The notes under the pieces were generated by a model. The model did not search any database, was not told the DNA's origin, and saw only the letters and a program-made list of their open reading frames with translations. DNA of 35,497 nucleotides from Bacteroides sp. (GTDB taxonomy: Bacteria > Bacteroidota > Bacteroidia > Bacteroidales > GCA-2748055). Of the stretch, positions 24,102 through 31,176 are shown piece by piece. The stretch covers positions 1-35,497 of the forward strand of contig DSEO01000378.1 of NCBI GenBank assembly GCA_011056635.1, written 5' to 3'. Positions within the stretch are counted from its first letter, which is position 1. Each line of letters begins with the position of its first letter. A program made the translations under genes and the position numbers.

Positions 24102-25340
24102 TTAATCGATATCATTTTTCTTCCCGGCCATGGTCATATGCGCCTCGATGGGCATCTCCCTGCCCCTTAACAGGATATGCCAGTAGATCCACCGGAACAG
24201 CATTTTACCGTAGTGGTTGATCTTGGTGTTCTTCAGCAAACCGAACGGGCCGATCCCCGGGAGGGGGAATGTCCCCGGCAACGGTTCCGTGTCATAATTA
24301 AAATCGATCAGCGCTCCCTTTCCGTAACCGGTCTCGATGTAACAGTTGGCATGACCGTCGAATTTTGCGGTAAGCGGTCTGCGCTCCATGGCATTCATCA
24401 GGTTCTCGAACAGGATTTCCGCGGCAAAATGGGCCACCGAGCCGGCCTTGGATGTGGGCAGGTTGGCTGCATCTCCCAGCACGAATATGTTCTCGTATTT
24501 CTTTGACCGGAGGGTTTCGCTGTCGGTATCCACAAAGTTCAAATCATCGCCCAGTCCGCTTCTTGCGATCATCTCGGACCCCATGTTCACGGGAACGACG
24601 GTGAGCACGTCAAACGGGATCTCCTGCTCGTCGTAGGACCTGATCACTTTCTTTTCGTTGTCCACGCTTTCCAGGTAGAAATCAGGTACCACTTTGATGT
24701 TCTTTTCTTCCAGAAGCTGGCTCAGCATCTTTGTGGCGATCGGCTTCGTGAAAGCCCCGGAGAGGGGAGTCACGTAAGTAATATCCACCCTGTCACGCAT
24801 CCCTTTTTCAGTGAAATAGGCTTCGGCGAGACTGACAAACTCGATGGGTGCAACGGGACATTTAAAGGGCAGTTCGGCAATGCACATCACCAGCCTTCCT
24901 CCTTCCCAGGATTTGAAGAACCGCTGCAATGCCACAGCTCCTTCCAGGGTATAGAAGTCGAAGATCTGCTTATACCACAACTCCCCGGTGAGCCCGGGTG
25001 TTTCCTCCGGCCGGGTCTGCGCACCGGTTGCAATGATCAGAAAATCATACCTGAGACAGGTCCCGTCCATGAGGTACACCCTGCTCTGATCGCCATCCAC
25101 CCTGTCGATTTCCTGGTAGAGGACTTTTACACCGGAGGGGAAGAAATCCCCCTTGGGCTTGATCACATCCTGCTTCTGATAGATGCCGAACGGAATGAAC
25201 AGGAAACCCGGCTGGTAGTAATGGGTCTTGTTCTGGTCCACCAGGGTGATCTCCCATTCCTGCCGGTCCAGTGCCCTGATAAGCTTGTTGGCCATCATGG
25301 TACCCGCGGTACCTCCTCCCAGGATTAGAATTTTTTTCAT
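24102..25340 (-). CDS. Sulfide:quinone oxidoreductase-like FAD flavoprotein
   Basis: A 412-residue two-dinucleotide-binding-domain flavoprotein. The N-terminus has the FAD Rossmann loop ILGGGTAGTMMANKL, then DFLIIATGAQTRP. The second half has the FAD-binding VLGDAANLPTSKAGS. Cys161 in FKCPVAP and Cys333 in HANCYIETG occupy the positions of the redox Cys pair that holds polysulfide in sulfide:quinone oxidoreductases. The C-terminus (KMLFRWIYWHILLRG) is amphipathic, as expected for membrane association. SQR oxidises sulfide to polysulfide and reduces quinone. A related NADH dehydrogenase-like role cannot be excluded, but the Cys pair favours SQR. It is the first gene of the sulfur operon. Confidence 0.88.
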   Translation of the reverse strand: MKKILILGGGTAGTMMANKLIRALDRQEWEITLVDQNKTHYYQPGFLFIPFGIYQKQDVIKPKGDFFPSGVKVLYQEIDRVDGDQSRVYLMDGTCLRYDFLIIATGAQTRPEETPGLTGELWYKQIFDFYTLEGAVALQRFFKSWEGGRLVMCIAELPFKCPVAPIEFVSLAEAYFTEKGMRDRVDITYVTPLSGAFTKPIATKMLSQLLEEKNIKVVPDFYLESVDNEKKVIRSYDEQEIPFDVLTVVPVNMGSEMIARSGLGDDLNFVDTDSETLRSKKYENIFVLGDAANLPTSKAGSVAHFAAEILFENLMNAMERRPLTAKFDGHANCYIETGYGKGALIDFNYDTEPLPGTFPLPGIGPFGLLKNTKINHYGKMLFRWIYWHILLRGREMPIEAHMTMAGKKNDID

Positions 25341-25387
25341 TATTATTGTTGCTTATTGATTCAAACATTCTTCTGAAATTTCCGTTA

Positions 25388-25395
25388 CAAAGGTA
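25388..25395 (-). promoter_or_regulatory. SQR operon promoter -7 element
   Basis: TACCTTTG on the minus strand, a perfect TAnnTTTG, 47 bp before the SQR ATG. No good TTTG -33 box lies at the right distance, which fits an activator-dependent promoter using the palindromes upstream. Confidence 0.55.
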
Positions 25396-25428
25396 TCCGC
25401 GCTGTTTCAGTGTGATTTGAATAACGAT

Positions 25429-25459
25429 ATGATACTTGTCATTGTATGATATGTATCAT
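25429..25459. promoter_or_regulatory. Tandem palindromic Crp/Fnr-type operators
   Basis: Two 14-bp inverted repeats, ATGATACTTGTCAT (25429-25442) and ATGATATGTATCAT (25446-25459), are separated by 3 bp. The second has the architecture ATGAT-N4-ATCAT, close to the FNR consensus TTGAT-N4-ATCAA. They lie between the divergent SQR operon and the Crp/Fnr gene, about 35-65 bp upstream of the SQR -7 element and 28-58 bp upstream of the regulator's ATG. Confidence 0.6.
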
Positions 25460-25486
25460 TTTGAAAACTGTTGATCAACATTTCCT

Positions 25487-26173
25487 ATGGACCCGGGCTG
25501 CACCTGCGAATTATGTGAACTGAAAGGGCTCTTCGTTGAAAAACTGGAGGGCGAACACCTGGATATCGTTTGTTCGGGGAGGGTGGAGAAATCGTTTGGC
25601 AAGAGCGAACCCATTATCAGGGAGGGTGCCCTCATCAGGGATTTCGTCTATTTGAAAAGCGGCCTGGTGAAGTTATTCCGCACCGACGAAGCAGGGAAAG
25701 AACAGATCATCACCATTGCCAAACCATTTGATTACATCAGCCTGCTGAGTGTTTTCTCCAATGACCGGTACCAGTATTCTGTCACCGCCCTGGAAGATTC
25801 GGTCACCTGCAACCTGGCCATGGATGATGTGAAAAAAATGGTCCGCGAAAACGGAATCCTGGCCCTCAACCTGCTGAAACACATGAGCCGGGTTGCCGAT
25901 AAGATCATTCTCGATTCGCTGGAGATCAGGAAGAAACACCTGAGAGGACGCGTGGCTTATCTCCTGATCTTCTTTTCGCAGCATGTATATTTCTCCCCGG
26001 AATACGACCTTCCCCTGAGCAGGAAAGAAATGGCTGAATATGTGGGCATGACCACCGAAAATGTGATACGGTCCCTCAGCGAGCTCAGAAGGGACGGGAT
26101 CCTGAAGATCTACGGAAAAACAATCCACATCATGAAACTGGATATCCTGCAATCCATTGCCGAATTTGGCTGA
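25487..26173 (+). CDS. Crp/Fnr family transcriptional regulator
   Basis: A 228-residue regulator. An N-terminal cyclic-nucleotide-binding fold (about 30-130, FVYLKSGLVKLFRTDEAGKE) is followed by a long dimer helix and a C-terminal winged helix with LSRKEMAEYVGMTTENVIRS (recognition helix) and LRRDGILKI. The extreme N-terminus has Cys5, Cys7 and Cys10, with Cys29 and Cys108 further on. Three clustered Cys plus a distal Cys recall the [4Fe-4S] ligand set of FNR, although the spacing differs. Alternatively they could be thiol or persulfide sensors. It diverges from the sulfur operon and faces the paired palindromes, so control of that operon and of itself is likely. Confidence 0.92.
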   Translation: MDPGCTCELCELKGLFVEKLEGEHLDIVCSGRVEKSFGKSEPIIREGALIRDFVYLKSGLVKLFRTDEAGKEQIITIAKPFDYISLLSVFSNDRYQYSVTALEDSVTCNLAMDDVKKMVRENGILALNLLKHMSRVADKIILDSLEIRKKHLRGRVAYLLIFFSQHVYFSPEYDLPLSRKEMAEYVGMTTENVIRSLSELRRDGILKIYGKTIHIMKLDILQSIAEFG

Positions 26174-26273
26174 GCCATCCTCTTTTCGCATATCCTGACT
26201 TCCCATTTCACACCTCAGGGCATTACCATATTTTACTATTTAGCATTATTTTATCTTTTTTGCTATTAAATTA

Positions 26274-26285
26274 ACATTATAATGT
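26274..26285. promoter_or_regulatory. 12-bp perfect palindrome upstream of asnB
   Basis: ACATTATAATGT is a perfect palindrome, 21 bp upstream of the asnB -7 element in a 180-bp AT-rich gap. It would sit at or just upstream of the -33 position, a plausible regulator site. AT-rich palindromes of this length can also arise by chance. Confidence 0.3.
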
Positions 26286-26306
26286 GTGTTTTTGATTATA
26301 ATTTCA

Positions 26307-26314
26307 TATATTTG
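26307..26314 (+). promoter_or_regulatory. asnB promoter -7 element
   Basis: TATATTTG fits TAnnTTTG, 40 bp before the asnB ATG. Confidence 0.5.
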
Positions 26315-26354
26315 AAACGTTTTATGTTTTAATCAGTAATTAAACGGTTTCGAT

Positions 26355-27941
26355 ATGTGCGGATTTTCAGTTTATACCGGGAATGATAAAATGCTGCGGA
26401 TCAGCGCGGCCGGTGAATTCAGGAAGATCAAATACCGGGGACCCGAAAATACCATCATGACCGACCTCGGGGAACAGGGCTGGATGGGTTTTCACAGGCT
26501 GAAGATCATGGATACTTCCGATGACGGGAACCAGCCCATGGTCCATCAACACATCCACCTGGTGGCCAACGGGGAAGTATACAATTACAGGGCCCTGAAG
26601 GAAGCATACAGGGACAGGTATCCGTTCCGGTCTGAAAGTGACTGCGAGGTGATCATCCCCATGTTCCTGGAACTGGGCATGCTGGAAACCGCCAGGAGAC
26701 TGGATGCGGAATTTGTTTGCGTGATCCATGATTCAAAAGCGGACAAATATTTTGCCGCCAGGGACCCGGTGGGGATCCGGCCCATGTTTTACGGGTATAC
26801 TCCTGAAGGCAGCATCATGTTCGCCAGTGAAATGAAAGCCCTGAGCAACCTGTGCGGGGTGGTGGAGCCTTTCCCTCCCGGTCATATCTACGATGGGGAG
26901 AAATTCGTTTGTTACAGGAATATTGCCAGGGTTGAGCAGTACACGGACGATCCCATGGAGGAAGTATTGCTGAAGATCAACCGGCTGCTCACCCGGGCCG
27001 TGGAGAAAAGGCTCCAGGCGGATGTGCCGGTGGGGTTTCTCTGCAGCGGGGGACTCGATTCCAGCCTGGTGTGCGCCATCGCGGCCAGGATCATGGACCG
27101 GCCGGTCCGTACCTTTGCCGTGGGGATCAATATCGATCCCATCGACACCAGGTATGCCCGGATTGTGGCCGATTACCTGGGGGCTGACCACACCGAGGTG
27201 CTCTTCACCCGGCAGGATATCTTTGATACGCTGAGCACGCTGATCTACAATCTGGAGACCTATGATATCACCACCATCCGGGCCTCCATGGGAATGTACC
27301 TGGTCAGCAAGTACATCTCGGAAAATACCGACATCAGGGTGCTGATGACCGGCGAGATCAGTGACGAGATCTTCGGGTATAAGTATACCGATTTTGCACC
27401 CACCCCGCATGCATTCCAGAAAGAAGCCGAGAAAAGGCTGCGGGAGATTTTCATGTACGATGTGCTTCGGGCCGACCGGAGCATCTCCTCCAACGGCCTG
27501 GAAGCGAGGGTGCCTTTCGGTGACCTGGATTTTGTGGAATATGTGATGCGGATCCCTCCCGAAAAGAAAATGAACTTCACGGGGATCGGAAAATATTTGC
27601 TGAGGAAGGCATTCGAAGGGGATTACCTTCCCCGTGAAATACTGTACCGGGAAAAGGCAGCCTTCTCGGATGCGGTGGGGCACAGCGTTACGGACAGCCT
27701 GAAAGCCTATGCGGAGGAGATTTACAGCGATGCAGACCTGCTGGAAGCCCGGCGCCGCTACAGGCATGCCACACCCATCTCGAAGGAGTCGCTCATGTAC
27801 CGGGATATATTCGAATCCCACTTCCCGGGACGCTCCGAAACGGTGGTGGATTTCTGGATGCCCAACCGGGAATGGGAGAACTGCGACGTGAGCGATCCCA
27901 GCGCGCGGGTGCTGCCCAACTACGGGAAAAGCGGGGAGTAA
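26355..27941 (+). CDS. asnB: Asparagine synthase (glutamine-hydrolysing)
   Basis: A 528-residue class II amidotransferase that makes asparagine from aspartate, ATP and glutamine. The start is fixed by the catalytic Cys2 (MCGFSVYTG). The glutaminase domain continues with KYRGPEN, NGEVYNYR and the FAARDPVGIRPMFYG motif. The synthetase domain has the ATP pyrophosphatase loop LCSGGLDSSLV and later LMTGEISDEIFGYKY, LEARVPF, and YLPREILYREKAAFSDA. It is somewhat shorter than the 554-residue E. coli AsnB but appears complete. It stands alone, with its own promoter, and converges on a lipoprotein gene 8 bp away. Confidence 0.93.
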   Translation: MCGFSVYTGNDKMLRISAAGEFRKIKYRGPENTIMTDLGEQGWMGFHRLKIMDTSDDGNQPMVHQHIHLVANGEVYNYRALKEAYRDRYPFRSESDCEVIIPMFLELGMLETARRLDAEFVCVIHDSKADKYFAARDPVGIRPMFYGYTPEGSIMFASEMKALSNLCGVVEPFPPGHIYDGEKFVCYRNIARVEQYTDDPMEEVLLKINRLLTRAVEKRLQADVPVGFLCSGGLDSSLVCAIAARIMDRPVRTFAVGINIDPIDTRYARIVADYLGADHTEVLFTRQDIFDTLSTLIYNLETYDITTIRASMGMYLVSKYISENTDIRVLMTGEISDEIFGYKYTDFAPTPHAFQKEAEKRLREIFMYDVLRADRSISSNGLEARVPFGDLDFVEYVMRIPPEKKMNFTGIGKYLLRKAFEGDYLPREILYREKAAFSDAVGHSVTDSLKAYAEEIYSDADLLEARRRYRHATPISKESLMYRDIFESHFPGRSETVVDFWMPNREWENCDVSDPSARVLPNYGKSGE

Positions 27942-27949
27942 TTATTGCA

Positions 27950-28480
27950 TTATCGGGCGACTGCCGTGAAGCTCCCGCTAACCGTCACTTTTTCCTCAAA
28001 CTGAACCTCTTCAACCGGACTTACGATAGTACGGTAAAGATCAATCGAAAAGCCATCGACCCTGACATAACTGCTTGCTACCTCAGCTCTGATAGACTGG
28101 GTTCCACCGGAAAGCGACTCATCAAATGAATATAATCTGGCGTTGATCTCTGCGGATGTCCCGACCGCGTGGTCACTTGTTGATAACGTAGCGGCGCCGA
28201 CTCGTACCTCACCGGGCAGCGCGCCCCCAGTACTCACAATCAGTGTCAACCCGCCAACAGGATCTTCAGGTTTGTTGTCTTCTTCAGGTCCCAGTACGAT
28301 GGTCCCGGCAAACTGTGAACCTTCCCCGCCGGAAACGACCCAGTTCGTGAACTTGCCGGAATACGACTTTCCTCCAGTCTCCTCAATATAAAACTGATAT
28401 TCACCTTCACCGGGCCCGGAGCCCTCCTCAGAGCAGGCTACAAGTAATATGGCTGCAGCAAACAATGCAAATCTTTTCAT
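27950..28480 (-). CDS. Putative surface-exposed lipoprotein, unknown function
   Basis: A 176-residue lipoprotein. The signal peptide ends at LLVAC, with Cys16 lipidated. The residues after the Cys are SEEGSGPGEGE; a Ser followed by acidic residues fits the Bacteroidota lipoprotein export signal that sends proteins to the outer face of the outer membrane. The rest is beta-rich with alternating polar and hydrophobic residues (KSYSGKFTNWVVSGGEG, SYVRVDGFSIDLYRTI) and no Cys, suggesting an all-beta adhesin-like or immunoglobulin-like fold. No family was recognised. A promoter was not identified. Confidence 0.75.
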   Translation of the reverse strand: MKRFALFAAAILLVACSEEGSGPGEGEYQFYIEETGGKSYSGKFTNWVVSGGEGSQFAGTIVLGPEEDNKPEDPVGGLTLIVSTGGALPGEVRVGAATLSTSDHAVGTSAEINARLYSFDESLSGGTQSIRAEVASSYVRVDGFSIDLYRTIVSPVEEVQFEEKVTVSGSFTAVAR

Positions 28481-28629
28481 GTCATCAGGTATGGGGTTAA
28501 TGAATCAATTTTGTTCGTGGTCCTTATGCTCCGGTCTGATAACACCGATCCGGGACGAAGGTTGCCTGAGTAAATCATAAAAGAACTGTTAAAAATTCGG
28601 GGATCCCGGTCAGATTTTTACGATTTTTC

Positions 28630-28660
28630 TTGACAGAGGCTGATTTTTGTTGTAATATTG
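28630..28660 (+). promoter_or_regulatory. Promoter of the tetR-led operon
   Basis: TTG at 28630-28632 (in CTTGACA) and TAATATTG at 28653-28660 are separated by 20 bp. The -7 element has one mismatch to TAnnTTTG. The TetR-type inverted repeats start at the next base. Confidence 0.45.
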
Positions 28661-28694
28661 TACGAAATATGTATCATTATACGTTTTTCGTATA
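28661..28694. promoter_or_regulatory. TetR-type operator
   Basis: TATACG-TTTTT-CGTATA (28678-28694) is a perfect 6-bp inverted repeat with a 5-bp centre. An outer pair TACGAAA (28661-28667) and TTTCGTA (28686-28692) overlaps it. The block lies just downstream of the -7 element and 3 bp before the tetR ATG, the position where a repressor would block its own operon. Confidence 0.6.
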
Positions 28695-28697
28695 TCA

Positions 28698-29300
28698 ATG
28701 AATATATCGTCCAATTCAAAAACAGCGCATCCAAAAAGGGAACAGCTCCTGAAGACGGGCCGGGAACTCTTCTGGAAATTCGGGTTCAGAAGGGTCACCG
28801 TAGAGGAGATCTGCAAAGAAGCCGGGGTCAGTAAAATGACCTTCTACAAATTTTTCAGCAATAAAATCGACCTGGTAAAGACCATCATGAGTGATATGGT
28901 GGATGAATCACTGGTCAAATACAGGTCTTTCATGGAAAGCGATTTGCCGTACACCGAAAAGGTATTCAGAATGATCCAGATGAAACGGGAGGGAACCGAA
29001 GCCATGAGCAATGAGTTTTTCCGGGATTATACCAGTCTGGATGATCCGGAAATGATGAAATACCTGGAAGAAATGGCTTCCACAAGCATACAGATATTCC
29101 AGGAAGACCTTTTGAAAGCGCAGAAAAAAGGGGATATCAGGGAAGATGTGAAGGTGGAATTCATTCTTTATTTCGTGAACCACATGTCTGAAATGATCCA
29201 GGATGAAAAACTGCAGGGCCTTTACAACACCCCGCAGGAGCTCGTCCTGGAGGTCATCAATTTCATGTTTTACGGTCTGCTCAGCAGAGAGAAAAAATAA
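28698..29300 (+). CDS. TetR/AcrR family transcriptional regulator
   Basis: A 200-residue regulator. The N-terminal helix-turn-helix (about 10-58) reads REQLLKTGRELFWKFGFRRV, then TVEEICKEAGVSKMTFYKFF with the typical YKFFSNK ending. The rest is a helical ligand-binding and dimerisation domain. It is the first gene of a six-gene transport operon, with a TAATG stop-start overlap to the beta-barrel gene, and an inverted repeat lies in its own leader. The natural reading is that it represses the operon until a substrate or envelope-stress ligand binds. The ligand is unknown. Confidence 0.93.
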   Translation: MNISSNSKTAHPKREQLLKTGRELFWKFGFRRVTVEEICKEAGVSKMTFYKFFSNKIDLVKTIMSDMVDESLVKYRSFMESDLPYTEKVFRMIQMKREGTEAMSNEFFRDYTSLDDPEMMKYLEEMASTSIQIFQEDLLKAQKKGDIREDVKVEFILYFVNHMSEMIQDEKLQGLYNTPQELVLEVINFMFYGLLSREKK

Positions 29301-30454
29301 TGCGCCGGTCTGCAAAACCATATGGGATCTTCCTTGGCACCATGGTGCTGTCTGTGCTAATTCACAACAGGGCGGATGCACAATCCCCTGCATTCAGCGG
29401 TCAGGCCATCGGGTGGACGGTCATGAACCCTGAAAGGCCTTTCCAGGTACAGGGGGGACTGCGATACATCCCAGAGATTTCATTCACCCTTCCGGCTGGT
29501 AATTTCAACGTGGACGGGGAGTTTTCCGCCAATCTGTGGGGAAGTGCCACCACCTGGGCGGGGGACAGCATCGCCACGGACGGGAAGATCTCTCCCTACC
29601 GCATGTGGCTCAGCTTTTACGGGAACCGGTTCGAGATCAGGGCGGGACTGCAGAAGATCAATTTCGGATCGGCTGCTCTCTTCCGGCCGCTCATGTGGTT
29701 CGACCGGATCGACCCGCGAGACCCGCTGCAGCTGACCGACGGGGTATACGGACTGCTGGGGCGGTATTACTTCCTCAACAATGTCAATATTTGGGCCTGG
29801 GGATTGTACGGAGATGACAAAACAAAAGGATGGGAGGTGTTCCCTTCCCGGAAGAACAGCATCGAGTTCGGCGGCCGTGTCCAGTTGCCCGTATATACCG
29901 GTGAGGTGGCTGCGACTTACCATCACCGCAAGGCCGATCCACACGGGGTGATCCCCGATTCATTGATCCGGAATCCTTTTTTCCCGGAGAACAGGATCGG
30001 CCTGGATGCCAAATTCGACCTGGGAGTGGGGATCTGGGTGGAGGGAGCTGTCATTCACCAGGACCTGGAATATACGGACCTGAAATATAAGTCCCTGCTG
30101 AATGCGGGAATGGATTATACGTTCAGCCTGGGCAACGGGCTGACCCTGATGACGGAAACTTTCGGTTATCTCCAGGGCAAACACCTGCTGGGCAGCGACG
30201 AGCATGTTTTCTTCGGACTGCTTTCGGCCTCTTATCCCCTGACCATCATACACAACCTGAGTGCCATGGTGTTTTATGATTTTACGCACGGGGACCTGTA
30301 CCGTTTCGTGAACTGGTCCCTTACTTTCGACAGGTGGAGCTTTTACGTGATGGGGTTCTGGAACCCCGAAACCTATCAGTTATACAATTTTGATGCGCAA
30401 ACAACCTTATACAGCGGCTGGGGATTCCAGCTGATGGCAGTATTCAATCATTAG
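29300..30454 (+). CDS. Outer-membrane beta-barrel protein of the export operon
   Basis: A 384-residue protein with a signal peptide (about 1-27, ending RADAQ). The mature part is made of alternating amphipathic strands with abundant Tyr, Trp and Gly (MWLSFYGNRFEIRAGLQKI, YYFLNNVNIWAWGLYG, DRWSFYVMGFWNPETY), and it ends in an aromatic/hydrophobic strand GWGFQLMAVFNH. This is the pattern of a 12-18 stranded outer-membrane barrel. No TonB box, plug or efflux (TolC-like) helical segment is visible. Its place between the TetR regulator and the ABC ATPase suggests it is the outer-membrane partner or destination of the transporter, which is inference. A short 13-bp gap separates it from the ATPase. 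Confidence 0.8.
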   Translation: MRRSAKPYGIFLGTMVLSVLIHNRADAQSPAFSGQAIGWTVMNPERPFQVQGGLRYIPEISFTLPAGNFNVDGEFSANLWGSATTWAGDSIATDGKISPYRMWLSFYGNRFEIRAGLQKINFGSAALFRPLMWFDRIDPRDPLQLTDGVYGLLGRYYFLNNVNIWAWGLYGDDKTKGWEVFPSRKNSIEFGGRVQLPVYTGEVAATYHHRKADPHGVIPDSLIRNPFFPENRIGLDAKFDLGVGIWVEGAVIHQDLEYTDLKYKSLLNAGMDYTFSLGNGLTLMTETFGYLQGKHLLGSDEHVFFGLLSASYPLTIIHNLSAMVFYDFTHGDLYRFVNWSLTFDRWSFYVMGFWNPETYQLYNFDAQTTLYSGWGFQLMAVFNH

Positions 30455-30467
30455 AAAACCTGATACA

Positions 30468-31166
30468 ATGAAAAACGGCACCATCATCACCATCGAGAAC
30501 CTGGCCAAACATTATCCCATGGGTGGAGGAAAATTTACCGCCCTGAGTGATATCAACCTTACCTTCAGCAAGGGAGAATTCACGGGAATTGTAGGCCCCA
30601 GCGGTTCCGGGAAAACAACCATGCTAAACATCATCGGGTCGCTGGACACTCCTTCGGAGGGGGCGACCAACGTGCTGGGAACAACCTCCAGGGAAATGAC
30701 CCCCAAAGTGGCCGCTACCCTTCGAAAGAAGCACATCGGTTTCATCTTCCAGACCTATAACCTGATGTCGGTGTACACGGTTTATGAGAACGTGGAATTC
30801 CCCCTGCTGCTGCTGAAAAAATCCGTATCGGAAAGAAAAAAAGCCGTCATGGATGCCATTCAGTGGGTGGGACTTACCGACAAGATCAAATCCAAACCGC
30901 CCCAGCTTTCAGGGGGGGAAAGCCAGCGCGTGGCCATTGCGCGGGCCATGGTGAAAAGACCGGAACTGGTCCTCGCCGACGAGCCCACGGCCAACCTGGA
31001 TGCGAAAAACTCCCATCACATCCTCCGGACCATGGAGCAACTGAACAGGGAGCTTCAGACAACCTTTATTTTCGCCACCCATGACGACAAGGTGATCCAG
31101 TACCTCCGGAGGATCATTACACTTGAAGACGGAACGGTAGCTTCCGATGAAATCGCAAAACAATAA
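30468..31166 (+). CDS. ABC transporter ATP-binding protein (MacB/LolD type)
   Basis: A 232-residue ATPase. Walker A is GPSGSGKTT (about residues 44-52), the Q-loop is GFIFQTYNL, the signature is [14 protein letters not shown], Walker B is [12 protein letters not shown], and the switch His is in FATHD. The set, with the long [10 protein letters not shown] stretch, is characteristic of the LolD/MacB/FtsE branch, which pairs with FtsX-like permeases and moves lipids, lipoproteins or peptides out of the inner membrane mechanically rather than by a channel. Two such permeases follow, the first starting 10 bp after its stop. Confidence 0.95.
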   Translation: MKNGTIITIENLAKHYPMGGGKFTALSDINLTFSKGEFTGIVGPSGSGKTTMLNIIGSLDTPSEGATNVLGTTSREMTPKVAATLRKKHIGFIFQTYNLMSVYTVYENVEFPLLLLKKSVSERKKAVMDAIQWVGLTDKIKSKPPQLSGGESQRVAIARAMVKRPELVLADEPTANLDAKNSHHILRTMEQLNRELQTTFIFATHDDKVIQYLRRIITLEDGTVASDEIAKQ

Positions 31167-31176
31167 ATCCAGAGCC

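Noticed and set aside
22505-25340. Dissimilatory sulfite reductase (Dsr) pathway
   Set aside because: Only DsrC/TusE-like and DsrE2-like proteins are present; dsrAB, dsrMKJOP and a two-Cys DsrC are absent from the window.
25470-25479. GTTGATCAAC palindrome just before the Crp/Fnr start codon as an FNR box
   Set aside because: It has FNR-like half sites TTGAT/ATCAA but they overlap with no 4-bp spacer, so it does not fit an FNR site; the ATGAT-type pair upstream fits better.
26733-27821. 362-codon minus-strand open frame opposite asnB
   Set aside because: No domain pattern; the plus-strand asparagine synthetase explains the sequence completely.
28597-28613. GGGATCCC palindrome in the tetR leader as an operator
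   Set aside because: Only 8 bp and upstream of the candidate promoter; the TATACG/CGTATA repeat is longer and better placed.
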